Shown: in pieces, positions 33,445-42,397 of the stretch
Layout of the letters: each line of letters begins with the position of its first letter
Numbering within the stretch: the first letter of the stretch is position 1
NCBI GenBank assembly: GCA_034439475.1
Contig: JAWXAN010000042.1
Coordinates: forward strand, 128,765 to 192,764
Source of the DNA: Candidatus Zixiibacteriota bacterium
GTDB lineage: Bacteria; Zixibacteria; MSB-5A5; GN15; FEB-12
Direction: 5' to 3'
DNA: 64,000 nucleotides
The notes under the pieces: model-generated
What the model saw: only the letters and a program-made list of their open reading frames with translations
The model's database searches: none
What the model was told of the DNA's origin: nothing
Translations under genes and position numbers: made by a program

Positions 33445-35009
33445 TGAGTAAACTAACCACAAAGTCATTTGCCCGTTCTGTTGGGTTGGTCTCCATCGCG
33501 ACCTTTGTCTCACGTATAACCGGGCTAATTCGTGAACAGGTAATAGCTTACTATTTTGGGGCTTCCACAGCGACCGATGCCTTTTTCACGGCATTTCGGA
33601 TTCCCAATCTTTTGCGAGATATGTTCGCGGAGGGAGCTCTTTCATCGGCTTTTGTGCCGGTTTTCAAGGAAAAGCTGGTAAAATCAACTGAGCCCGAGGC
33701 TTTCAGACTCGTCAATGTCGTTATGACTTTTCTCATCTTGGTCGTCGGCCTTGTTACGTTGCTCGGTATTTTGGCGTCACCGGCCATAATATTTCTCACA
33801 GCTCATGGCTTTACCAGCGACCCAATGAAATATGAACTCACCGTTTCTCTCACAAGAGTAATGTTTCCTTTTTTGCTTTTAGTTTCGGTTGGCGCCTTAG
33901 TGATGGGAATCCTAAACTCATTTGGACGGTTCGGCGTTCCGGCTTTCTCATCGGCGATGTTCAATATCGGTTCGATTGCCACATTGATTATTCTCTACGC
34001 CTTTATGGACACGCCCATCTACGCGCTCGCCATTGGCGTTCTTGTCGGGGGATTTGCCCAGCTTGTTATACAACTGCCTCAGTTACATAAGATTGGTTTC
34101 AGGCCCCGCTTTCGACTTGAGTTTTTTAACGAAGACCTCAGAAAGATTCTGCGCCTGTTCACGCCGATAGTGATAGGGCTCTCAGCAGGCAGAATAAACA
34201 TCCTTGTGAGTACATTGTTGGCCTCGTTTCTTATTGAAGGCTCTATCTCTTATTTGAACTATTCCTTTCGCCTCATGCATTTTCCACTCGGCGTCTTTGC
34301 AGTAGCCCTTGGGACAGTAGCGCTTCCCCGACTCACAGAGCTTGTCGTCAATGGTAAAATCACAGAACTCGCGGACTCGTTTGAGAAGACCATCAATGTG
34401 AATATGCTTTTGATTATCCCATCGACTGTCTTTCTGGCAATCATGGGCCGCGATTTGGTCACTCTTATTTATCAATGGGGAGCGTTTACGGAGACGGCAG
34501 TTGATGGCACGGCGCTTACACTTCTTCACTATTCCTACGGCCTGATAGGCTTTGCGGCGGTCCGAGTGACGGTTCCGATCTTTTACGCATTGGGCGACTC
34601 AAAATTGCCGATGATCGTCTCGGTTATTTCAGTTGGTGTCAATTTAGCATTATATTACCCACTTATCCGTATACTGGACTTCGCCGGACTCGCCGCCGCT
34701 ACTTCGCTGGCCGCTCTGCTGAATTTCGGTTTGCTACTGTATCTGCTCCCTCGCAAAGGCGTCCCTGTCCCGGTTGAGCGGCTCATGGTTGAATGGCTCA
34801 AAATATTGCTTGCCTCACTTCTGGCTTTCTATATCGCAAACCTGATTCCAGTCGATCAATTTGTTCACTCATCAGTTCTCGTTGAAAGAATGGCAAATCT
34901 GTTTATCCCGATGTTTGTTGCTCTGCTTCTATTCGTCGGCCTTGGCGCTGCATTAAAAATACATTCGCTTAATAGTCTCGCCCAGCGAATCATAAAACTC
35001 AAACGGTAG
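33444..35009 (+). CDS. murJ: Lipid II flippase MurJ
   Basis: The 521-residue protein has about 14 membrane helices and the MviN/MurJ N-terminal motif (SIATFVSRITGLIREQVIAY; ATDAFFTAFRIPNLLRDMFA; EGALSSAFVPVF). Conserved Arg residues of the central cavity lie in these segments. It moves lipid II across the inner membrane for peptidoglycan synthesis. ATG 33444 is preferred to a TTG six bases upstream. The downstream comEC-like gene starts 12 bases after the stop, so both are probably on one transcript. Confidence 0.92.
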   Translation: MSKLTTKSFARSVGLVSIATFVSRITGLIREQVIAYYFGASTATDAFFTAFRIPNLLRDMFAEGALSSAFVPVFKEKLVKSTEPEAFRLVNVVMTFLILVVGLVTLLGILASPAIIFLTAHGFTSDPMKYELTVSLTRVMFPFLLLVSVGALVMGILNSFGRFGVPAFSSAMFNIGSIATLIILYAFMDTPIYALAIGVLVGGFAQLVIQLPQLHKIGFRPRFRLEFFNEDLRKILRLFTPIVIGLSAGRINILVSTLLASFLIEGSISYLNYSFRLMHFPLGVFAVALGTVALPRLTELVVNGKITELADSFEKTINVNMLLIIPSTVFLAIMGRDLVTLIYQWGAFTETAVDGTALTLLHYSYGLIGFAAVRVTVPIFYALGDSKLPMIVSVISVGVNLALYYPLIRILDFAGLAAATSLAALLNFGLLLYLLPRKGVPVPVERLMVEWLKILLASLLAFYIANLIPVDQFVHSSVLVERMANLFIPMFVALLLFVGLGAALKIHSLNSLAQRIIKLKR

Positions 35010-35021
35010 ACGGAAAATGAA

Positions 35022-37346
35022 ATGCTGAGGAAGTTTCCCACTCTTTTCCCTTTGGTGATGCTCGTGCTGGGTATTACCCTGGCGGACAGCATCAGCCTTT
35101 CGGCGTGGACATACCTCTTGTTTGGACTTATTGGCCTAGTCGGCGCCTTGATTTTCTTTACGAAGGATTTACAAACGGCTTCTATATTCTTTTTTGCCTT
35201 TGCGCTCTGTTTTTGGGCGGGTTCATATTACACGGTGCGGGTTGTCGATCACGGACCGAATAATATCAGCGCCGTGATAAATGCCAAAGAAATCGTTCAT
35301 ATTTCGGGTAAAATTGTTGAGTGGCCTGACATGAAAGCAAACCGGACAGAATTGACAATCGAAATCGACTCGGTTGCTTCTAAAAGCAGCGTGCGTGTCA
35401 ACGGCCGCATTTTGCTTAAAGTTGCCGATACGACAACGGCGCTCCAGCGGGGGGACCGGGTACATTTCTTCGGGCGTATCTATCCGGTAAGTTCAAGAGA
35501 GGTAAAGACAGGTTTTAATTATGGCCGTTTTCTAAGGCTTAAAGGAATATCTGGCACGGTCTATCTTTCCAGCATCTTGAACGTTAAACTTGAGCGCAGG
35601 TCACAGAGCGGTTATTTTGCGGCAATAGATAAACTGCGAAACGGTACCCTCAATACATTCCAATCAACCTTGTCACCGCAAGCCGCAGCGCTTGCATCGG
35701 GTTTTCTTATTGGTCATACCCGCGATATTTCCCAAGACGTCTATACGCTTTTCAGGGAGACTGGTACTTTGCATTTGTTGGCGGTCTCCGGATCGAATGT
35801 AGCCTTGGTACTTCTTTTTTTCATGCTTATCATGCGTCCGTTTCCGATAAAACCCATCAAGCGAGGCATCGTTCTGCTTATTGTGCTGCTTCTCTTCACC
35901 TTTGTTTCATACAGCGAACCGTCGGTCGTGCGAGCGTCGGTTATGGCCGCTCTGGTTATTATCGCAAGGCTCATGGGGAGAAAAGTAAGTCTCACCAACA
36001 TTATTGCCTTGGCCGCACTTATTATTCTGGTCTATGATCCGGGCCAACTATTTGATATTGGCTTCCAGCTTTCTTTTGTAACAGCGTGGGGACTTATACT
36101 ACTCGTACCGCCTATAATTGAGGTTTTGGGCAAATCCAAGCAGCGTGGACAGGCACTCTGGTTCCGGTTCCTGATGATTCCGCTTATTGTTTCGTTGGTC
36201 GCGCAAATCTGCTCGGCTCCATTGATAGCCTTTTATTTTGGTGCCGTTCCGCTAATCTCGATTGCCGCAAATATTTTTCTCGTGCCGCTCGTTTCATTGG
36301 CTGTAATCGGCTCACTGGTTGTCATTGTCGCTTTTCTTGCCTGGCCGGGATTGGGTTTGTTTCTTGGCAGTCTGGTTAATGCTCTTCTGGTTTTCGGGCT
36401 GTATCTCCTAAATATGTTTGGACATGAGCACCTCCCAATGCTACGGTTTGGCGGTGAGAACGAAAGTATCTTCGGAATTACAGCCTTCGCTCTTTTATAT
36501 CTTTTCATTGTCCTCACAGTTTTCTCGTTGGGCAAAAAGTCCATTCGCCGCTACGCAGTTATCGTGTTGTTCGTGCTTCTGAATACATTATTTGTACCGG
36601 CGGTTATGAGCGCCAAACGGCATCAGTTGGATATTATCGCCGTGACAACCCTCCAATCAGGATTGGCTGTCATGACAGGCAGGGAAGGAGCCGGCACAGC
36701 CGATCTATACCTTACCGGAATCGTAGCACGGGATTATCTTCAGGATGAACGGATTCTTCTACCGCTTATTACTGCAGAAAAGTTTTCAGCCTTGAAAAAT
36801 CTATTTGTTGTGACCGCCGGCTTTGGCGGCATCGACGATGTTATCCGTCTGGCCAACAAGACATCAACAGAAGCGCTCTGGTTTCCAAATGATCTTCAAG
36901 CAAGCGTAACCGATATTCTTACCCGAGATTTCTTCTCTGCGAATCAATTCAACATTCAGTATTATTCTCGAGGCCCCTTGAGTCAGCCTGTCAACTCTGT
37001 CGGGCATTTTCCTGGCTTATTAGGGGTCATTCGAAATGACAGCATTTCATTGCTGATTGTGACGCATAAACTTACGCCGGAGCATTTTCAGGTGGTCTTG
37101 CCGAAAAAACAAACAATTCTTGTCATCGGCTCAGGCTCTCGGTTGTCGGCTGACGAGTGGATAGCCCTCCACGAACTCGGCTATGACCTTCTGATTTGTT
37201 CAATGATTGAACAGAGTGAGTTCTCGACATCCGACGCATTGTCAGTCAGTGTTGACAATGAGCCTCCGCAGTATGTGATTGATATGCGTCGTCGGGGCTC
37301 AATCACCTTTCGAGCGCATTCCCAAGCAGGCTATATAATTCGCTGA
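35022..37346 (+). CDS. comEC: ComEC/Rec2-family DNA uptake channel
   Basis: The 774-residue polytopic protein has an N-terminal DUF4131-like domain (about residues 20-190) and the competence channel domain (about 215-510) with SGFLIGHTRDISQDVYTLFR and TGTLHLLAVSGSNVALVLLF. The C-terminal region (about 525-774) occupies the place of the metallo-beta-lactamase-like nuclease domain of full ComEC, but the HxHxDHxGG metal motif is not there; the aligned site reads VVTAGFGGIDDVIRL. The protein may transport DNA without degrading one strand itself. No comEA or other competence gene is adjacent, but the type IV pilus genes follow. Confidence 0.82.
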   Translation: MLRKFPTLFPLVMLVLGITLADSISLSAWTYLLFGLIGLVGALIFFTKDLQTASIFFFAFALCFWAGSYYTVRVVDHGPNNISAVINAKEIVHISGKIVEWPDMKANRTELTIEIDSVASKSSVRVNGRILLKVADTTTALQRGDRVHFFGRIYPVSSREVKTGFNYGRFLRLKGISGTVYLSSILNVKLERRSQSGYFAAIDKLRNGTLNTFQSTLSPQAAALASGFLIGHTRDISQDVYTLFRETGTLHLLAVSGSNVALVLLFFMLIMRPFPIKPIKRGIVLLIVLLLFTFVSYSEPSVVRASVMAALVIIARLMGRKVSLTNIIALAALIILVYDPGQLFDIGFQLSFVTAWGLILLVPPIIEVLGKSKQRGQALWFRFLMIPLIVSLVAQICSAPLIAFYFGAVPLISIAANIFLVPLVSLAVIGSLVVIVAFLAWPGLGLFLGSLVNALLVFGLYLLNMFGHEHLPMLRFGGENESIFGITAFALLYLFIVLTVFSLGKKSIRRYAVIVLFVLLNTLFVPAVMSAKRHQLDIIAVTTLQSGLAVMTGREGAGTADLYLTGIVARDYLQDERILLPLITAEKFSALKNLFVVTAGFGGIDDVIRLANKTSTEALWFPNDLQASVTDILTRDFFSANQFNIQYYSRGPLSQPVNSVGHFPGLLGVIRNDSISLLIVTHKLTPEHFQVVLPKKQTILVIGSGSRLSADEWIALHELGYDLLICSMIEQSEFSTSDALSVSVDNEPPQYVIDMRRRGSITFRAHSQAGYIIR

Positions 37347-37455
37347 CATCTAAACGGTCTTTTCGCTTAAGGAATATGTCTTTTCGCCCGATACTTAATT
37401 CGAGTAACTCGGAATGGACTAAGTATGTAAAAATCTGGCCGAATGGAACTAAACG

Positions 37456-38661
37456 ATGAGCCTATCCGGAAATCTTAAGACAGTCGCTTTCCCCGACATT
37501 CTTCAATTGCTGGCGACGGGCAAGAAAACAGGTATTCTTGAATGCAGAACCAATACCCGACAGAAGGAAGTCGCATTCAAGGATGGCAACATCACCTACG
37601 CATCAAGCGTCAACAGCAGTGAAGATCTGCTGGGGCAAATGCTTCTCAAACGCGGGCGCATTTCAAAGACGGATTTGGAGCGCGCGATTCTCTTACATAA
37701 GCAGACCGGTCGCCAGTTGGGCACGACGCTCATGGATATGAATCTCTTCGAAAAGCAGGAAGTCGGAGAGTGCTTAAAGCTTCAGATCGAAGAAACAGTC
37801 TATAACTTATTTTCGTGGAGAGAAGGAGACTTCATCTTTCATGAAGGAGCGTCTCCAAAGAATGCCCAGTTTTTCATTGAGCTGAGCACGATGACTGTCA
37901 TTATGGAAGGCACCCGCCGAATAGATGAGTGGCTTGAGATTCAAAAGGTGCTCCCGCCAGACGAATCCTTGCTTCGTCTATCATCATCTCCTAAAACGCA
38001 TTCGGATGAAGTTGTGCTGACTCTCGATGAATTCCGAATGTTGGCTCTCATAAACGGCGAACGCACGATGACTGAGCTCATCGACCACTCGTCAATGGGC
38101 GAGTTTGTGACCTGCCGCGCCTTGTACAAGCTTATTGTCGATAACCTCGTAGAGGTGGTAGGGCGTCGCGAGACAGTTGCAGAAGTCCATCACGAGGATG
38201 AAGAGGAAGTTATACTTGCGGTTGTTTTCCAGCTTTACAGCAACTGCTTTTTCCAAATCAGATCGCATGTCCAGGAAATGTTCGGAGAGCATAACTCAGG
38301 CTTCTCGAATTTCGCAAGTCAATATCGCAGCGGGATTCTGAATTTCTTTACGGGTGTCGATCCACAGTCAGACCTCATGCCGCCTTTCGAAAAATTTCTT
38401 ACCGCAGTGCGAACAATACCTCAAGCGATACGATTCTATACCGTCATGTCTTCGCTTGATCGCATGCTTTGCGAGCAACTGGTGTTTGTATACCAAACGC
38501 TTGGCGAGGGAGCGTTCAAAAACGCTGTGAGCGATGTCAAGAAAGAGATTGCCGACCCGCTCACTTTGCGACGCGATGCTGTCAAACGGTTCAATCTTGA
38601 GGATAGTTTCTATACGAGTATAAAACGCGCGGATAAAGTAGTAAAATTAGTGAGAGGTTAA
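37456..38661 (+). CDS. DUF4388 (PATAN-like) protein with GspE-N-like repeat
   Basis: The 401-residue protein starts with a DUF4388 domain (SLSGNLKTVAFPDILQLLAT, then GILECRTNTRQKEVAFKDGN). Residues about 58-105 carry paired motifs LLGQMLLKRGRISKTDLERA and RQLGTTLMDMNLF, like the N-terminal domain of PilB/GspE/MshE ATPases. A winged-helix-like stretch follows (about 195-235). DUF4388 proteins in gliding bacteria and cyanobacteria (PATAN of PatA) act with pilus and roadblock systems. It opens the pilus locus and overlaps the next gene by one base. Confidence 0.7.
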   Translation: MSLSGNLKTVAFPDILQLLATGKKTGILECRTNTRQKEVAFKDGNITYASSVNSSEDLLGQMLLKRGRISKTDLERAILLHKQTGRQLGTTLMDMNLFEKQEVGECLKLQIEETVYNLFSWREGDFIFHEGASPKNAQFFIELSTMTVIMEGTRRIDEWLEIQKVLPPDESLLRLSSSPKTHSDEVVLTLDEFRMLALINGERTMTELIDHSSMGEFVTCRALYKLIVDNLVEVVGRRETVAEVHHEDEEEVILAVVFQLYSNCFFQIRSHVQEMFGEHNSGFSNFASQYRSGILNFFTGVDPQSDLMPPFEKFLTAVRTIPQAIRFYTVMSSLDRMLCEQLVFVYQTLGEGAFKNAVSDVKKEIADPLTLRRDAVKRFNLEDSFYTSIKRADKVVKLVRG

Positions 38662-39026
38662 TGATGAAACAGATTATTCTTTTGACAATTTCGGTAATCG
38701 CAATTTCAGCAGAGCAAGCCAGCTCGGCTAATATTGCGGCCATTATTCAGCCCCCGGCTTTTCTTAGTCTGTTCATTCTGGTCGCGGCCGCTGCCTGTGC
38801 TGTCGTCTGTTTCCAGGTTGTCCAGTTGGTCCGGGGCGGACATCTGAGCAAGAGCTGGCAGATTTTCCTTGGCGGGTTCATTGTTCTGGCGCTCAGCCAA
38901 TTCTTTACTCTGTGCAACAATCTCGAACTTTTCACTACTCCAGGTTGGATTGTGCCCGTTCTTTTGCTGGCAATGAGCGGGCTGTTCTTTTACGGGCTCT
39001 TTGAATTGCGTCGGATTTTAGAGTAG
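38661..39026 (+). CDS. Small three-helix membrane protein
   Basis: This 121-residue protein has an N-terminal hydrophobic segment that may be a signal peptide (cleavage near SSA), then three membrane helices (about residues 32-56, 68-84 and 95-112). No family is recognised. It overlaps the DUF4388 gene by one base and is followed, after 109 bases, by the TPR-roadblock gene, so it may anchor a cytoplasmic partner of the pilus system. Confidence 0.6.
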   Translation: MMKQIILLTISVIAISAEQASSANIAAIIQPPAFLSLFILVAAAACAVVCFQVVQLVRGGHLSKSWQIFLGGFIVLALSQFFTLCNNLELFTTPGWIVPVLLLAMSGLFFYGLFELRRILE

Positions 39027-39135
39027 AAGGTTATTAAAGTTGACACAACCAATTGGACGGTTTATCATTGCCAGTTCAGATGCGACGAGGTTTCGCTAAG
39101 GCAGTGTTTGGAAAGACATTACATAGTATTGAAGT

Positions 39136-39999
39136 ATGATAGATTCGACTTACATTGACGTGCGAATAGAGAAGTGCCAGAAAATTCTGGAAACAGACCC
39201 GAATTCCCAAATTTTTGCGGCTTTGGCAGAAGCGTATCGGAAAAAAGGGGAATTCGAGAAGGCCTTTCGCATTTGTCAGAGTGGATTGCGAATTCATCCT
39301 TCATATGGTTCAGCGCACTTGGTCATGGCAAAAATTAATTTAGACAGAGGCTTGTACGACTGGGCTGAAGCTGAGATAAATAAAGCTATCGCAATCGATG
39401 GCAACAGCCGGGTTATCGAGCTCCTGTTGGCGGAAATATACATCTATAGGGGCGAGTTCGATGCCGCGATTAAACTTCTTCGACGACTTCATCAGTCTGA
39501 TCCGAATAATGATCAGATAAAGAAACTGTTGGAGATTGCCCTCAAGATTCCTTCGGAACTGGACGTCGGCATGAGTGGGTCGGGTACAGGCCGCCAAAAG
39601 ATATCCAAAGCAGTAATTGAAAAGGCGGTCAATGTTGAAGCTGCCTCGGCTCCATCTCTGACAGCCCATCAGGTTGTCAGCCGCGCAGTCGCTATACCGG
39701 ATATCCAGGCCGCACTATTTATTAACCCTGACGGACTGCCCGGAGACTCTGAATGGTCAATTCCTCTTGATCCCACTGTCTGTGCGGCGTCAATTGCCGA
39801 ACTTGACCGCTTCCTGACTCAAGAGCGAGTCAGAATCCTCTTTGGCGCGGGCAAGACTATTATGTTAGAATCTATAGGGCCATTGCTGTATATGGTCCAT
39901 GTAAATGGCGGATCTTTTCTGTTTGCCTGCGATAAGAAAATAAACCTGGGCACACTTCGTACAAAGATTGCCGCCCTTACCGATGGCTATGTGTCCTGA
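39136..39999 (+). CDS. TPR-repeat protein with C-terminal roadblock-like domain
   Basis: The 287-residue soluble protein has about four tetratricopeptide repeats (residues 5-140; ALAEAYRKKGEFEKAFRICQ and AEIYIYRGEFDAAIKLLRRL are typical) for protein binding. After a linker, the C-terminus (about 195-287) resembles a roadblock/LC7 fold and ends GGSFLFACDKKINLGTLRTK, matching the NLGLLRL-type end strand and helix of the free roadblock protein downstream (VVTAQKEVNIGLIRLEIK). Roadblock domains dimerise and bind MglA-type GTPases. The adjacent genes encode more roadblock proteins and the GTPase. Confidence 0.6.
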   Translation: MIDSTYIDVRIEKCQKILETDPNSQIFAALAEAYRKKGEFEKAFRICQSGLRIHPSYGSAHLVMAKINLDRGLYDWAEAEINKAIAIDGNSRVIELLLAEIYIYRGEFDAAIKLLRRLHQSDPNNDQIKKLLEIALKIPSELDVGMSGSGTGRQKISKAVIEKAVNVEAASAPSLTAHQVVSRAVAIPDIQAALFINPDGLPGDSEWSIPLDPTVCAASIAELDRFLTQERVRILFGAGKTIMLESIGPLLYMVHVNGGSFLFACDKKINLGTLRTKIAALTDGYVS

Positions 40000-40015
40000 T
40001 GACAAAGGAGCGAGT

Positions 40016-41038
40016 GTGAGAACGACTGCGAAAACATCCAGTGAAAGTAGACGATTGCTGACGCTTTTTTCATTGGTGTTGCTTATAGTGCCGATGATAG
40101 TATTTCCAGACCAGTTCGGAATGGATCTGGCGAGATTTTCGATGCCCGTAGTTGTCCTCGAATTCATTTACTTTGGGATGGCGAGCTTTTTTCTCAACCA
40201 TAAATTGTCGTCATTTGAAGTCTTCAAAACAGCCGTTTACTGTTTTATGTACCGAACCGGACTCGGTGTAATTCTTGGGCTTCTTATTGCTCTGACGTAT
40301 TCCTTGTCCATAGGTAATGCCATGACGCTCGCTCTGTGGAGTTATCTCCCGGCGATGTTTCTGCATATTGCTTCGACTCCCTTTGTCATGAAGCAAAGCA
40401 TCGCTGATCTCTATCGAACAAACCGTGTCCGTCCAATGGTCGATCCGGTTATCGCAGAGTCAAATTATTCTCCGCGTCCTGGCGCATCGGTTTCAAGACC
40501 GGCACATGCGCCGTCCTCAATGCCGATATCCTCCGGCCATGTCCCGGTCTACCTTAAAGACGAAGCGCGATCTCAGACATCATGGACTTCGCCATCAAGC
40601 CAGCTGAAAGCCAATGTCGAGCCGAACGGTTTTGAGCGCGCCACCCGGTATATCGGAGAGCATGGCTCAGTACTTCTCGCGGCGGTCGTTGATAACGAAG
40701 GCTTACTCCTCTCCAATTTTACACGCGGAAATATGAAAGCCGATGACTGGTCCCCATTGTCGCTTGTGCTCTTTGATTCAAGTGCCCAGGTTTTGTGCAA
40801 AGGAGATTTCGAGAGCGAGAGACTTGAGAAAGTTGATTTGATTTTTAAGGATAAACGATTAATCGCCGCTCGCGATCGCAATTTTACGCTTCTTGTCATT
40901 GCCGAGCGGTATGGTGATGACGTGCTTAATATTCGCACTCACCAAGGAATGGAAATTATAAGCAAATATCTCAACGAGCGATATAGATCGTCAGAAGAGA
41001 TAAACGCGGAGAATGAATATGTATCAAGTGCTCAGTGA
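40016..41038 (+). CDS. Membrane-anchored roadblock-like protein
   Basis: The 340-residue protein has an N-terminal membrane domain of about four helices (residues 12-125), a Pro/Ser-rich linker (about 145-205) and a C-terminal roadblock/LC7-like domain (about 205-325; GEHGSVLLAAVVDNEGLLLS). Translation starts at GTG 40016, with AAAGGAG 5 bases upstream; longer frames up to 39968 overlap the previous gene and lack a ribosome site. The 3' end overlaps the next roadblock gene by 26 bases. It could tether the roadblock-GTPase complex to the inner membrane near the pilus machine. Confidence 0.65.
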   Translation: MRTTAKTSSESRRLLTLFSLVLLIVPMIVFPDQFGMDLARFSMPVVVLEFIYFGMASFFLNHKLSSFEVFKTAVYCFMYRTGLGVILGLLIALTYSLSIGNAMTLALWSYLPAMFLHIASTPFVMKQSIADLYRTNRVRPMVDPVIAESNYSPRPGASVSRPAHAPSSMPISSGHVPVYLKDEARSQTSWTSPSSQLKANVEPNGFERATRYIGEHGSVLLAAVVDNEGLLLSNFTRGNMKADDWSPLSLVLFDSSAQVLCKGDFESERLEKVDLIFKDKRLIAARDRNFTLLVIAERYGDDVLNIRTHQGMEIISKYLNERYRSSEEINAENEYVSSAQ

Positions 41039-41360
41039 ATTGAACAAAACGCCTGGTATCACCGGATCGATGGTGGTCGGTAACGACGGCATTCTTATTG
41101 CCGCAGACCTCGAAGCCGGTCTTGAAGGAGAGACCGTGGGCGCCTTGGCGGCGTCGATAACCGCAAGTATCCAAAAGTCACTGGATCGTTTGCACATTAG
41201 TCCCCTGTCACAGGTGACTATAGAGACCGAAGACGCCAAGCTCTTTTTTACCGATGCCGGACTGGGCATTTTGGTGGTGACGGCTCAAAAAGAGGTCAAC
41301 ATTGGACTTATACGGCTCGAAATAAAGCATGCTATCAACAGACTGAAGGTAGCCTGTTAA
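41013..41360 (+). CDS. Roadblock/LC7-domain protein (MglB-like)
   Basis: The 115-residue single-domain protein has the MglB-like roadblock pattern: NKTPGITGSMVVGNDGILIA at the start, a central helix (GALAASITASIQKSLDRL) and the final strand-helix NIGLIRLEIKHAINRL. MglB homodimers act as GTPase-activating or localising partners of MglA. ATG 41013 or 41019 may start it. It lies 30 bases before the GTPase gene, the usual mglB-mglA order. Confidence 0.85.
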   Translation: MNMYQVLSELNKTPGITGSMVVGNDGILIAADLEAGLEGETVGALAASITASIQKSLDRLHISPLSQVTIETEDAKLFFTDAGLGILVVTAQKEVNIGLIRLEIKHAINRLKVAC

Positions 41361-41390
41361 CAACTCGTTAACGATACAGGGTAAAGAACT

Positions 41391-42380
41391 ATGGTATCAA
41401 TAAATTATTCAGCGCGAGAAGTCTGCTGCAAGATTGTCTACTATGGACCCGGATTGTCAGGTAAGACGACAAATCTGCAGTATATTCACGCCAAAGTACC
41501 CCAGACCACACGCGGGAAACTTATATCGCTTGCAACCGAAGCCGACCGGACCCTCTATTTTGATTTTCTGCCAATCAATATAGGCACGATCAATGGTTTC
41601 AACGCGAAATTCCAATTATATACCGTGCCAGGACAAGTGTATTACAACGCCACGCGTAAGTTGGTGTTAAGAGGTGTCGACGGACTTGTTTTCGTGGCTG
41701 ACAGTCAGCCGGGCAAAATGGATGAAAATATCGAGTCCCTGACAAACCTCGAGGAAAACCTTTGCGAGTACGGCTACAATCTTGATGAACTTCCGATGGT
41801 CATCCAATACAACAAACGAGATTTACCGGGAGTTCTCTCAGTCGAAGAGCTGAACGAACGTCTGAACGTACGTGGCCGTCCGACGTACGAAGCGTCTGCG
41901 ACAATCGGAAATGGCGTGTTCGATACACTCAAACTGATTATCAAGCTGGTGCTTGATAAGGCAAAGCAAACGAGTGTGCGCTCGGCGCCGGCATCTATGG
42001 TCACCGCTGCTGAACGTCCGTCGCCTGAGAGAGTATCGGCAGACTATCCCACACCCACGCGAACCGAAGTGAGTCCTGCCGCACCTGCGGCGTATGCCGC
42101 TGAGCCGGCCGGTAAACCTGCCCCGGAACCATTTCGGCCATATCCCGGCATGGGTCAGACTGGAAAAGTTGAGAGAACAACTGGGTCTGGGGTTGCTGTA
42201 GCCCGGAGACCTGAATCCTCTACAGTCTCAGCGATTGGAGACAAGCGAATAAATGAGAGTGCTCAAGACAGTGGCGCCGGTTTTGGAGGAAAAACTTCTC
42301 CACATATGGCGCCGTCCTTACGCCGTCGCAACGAAGTGAAAAAGCGCGGCTTCTTAAAAAAATTGTTTGGTATTAAATAG
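41391..42380 (+). CDS. mglA: MglA-type small GTPase with C-terminal extension
   Basis: The first 195 residues form a Ras-like GTPase: P-loop YYGPGLSGKTTNLQYI (about 18-33), switch region LATEADRTLYFDFLPINIG, TVPGQVYYNATRK at the place of the DxxG motif (TVPG as in MglA), NKRDLP for guanine specificity and EASA near the end. A further 134 residues are unusual for MglA, which is normally about 195 long: a Pro/Ala/Ser-rich linker (about 196-300) and a basic tail (RRRNEVKKRGFLKKLFGIK) that could be a membrane-binding amphipathic helix. MglA sets cell polarity and controls type IV pili; roadblock genes flank it on both sides. Confidence 0.88.
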   Translation: MVSINYSAREVCCKIVYYGPGLSGKTTNLQYIHAKVPQTTRGKLISLATEADRTLYFDFLPINIGTINGFNAKFQLYTVPGQVYYNATRKLVLRGVDGLVFVADSQPGKMDENIESLTNLEENLCEYGYNLDELPMVIQYNKRDLPGVLSVEELNERLNVRGRPTYEASATIGNGVFDTLKLIIKLVLDKAKQTSVRSAPASMVTAAERPSPERVSADYPTPTRTEVSPAAPAAYAAEPAGKPAPEPFRPYPGMGQTGKVERTTGSGVAVARRPESSTVSAIGDKRINESAQDSGAGFGGKTSPHMAPSLRRRNEVKKRGFLKKLFGIK

Positions 42381-42397
42381 CAAGTCTGGAGGCATAC

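Noticed and set aside
37347-37455. Search for a riboswitch or terminator between comEC and the DUF4388 gene
   Set aside because: No stable stem followed by T residues and no conserved riboswitch core was seen.
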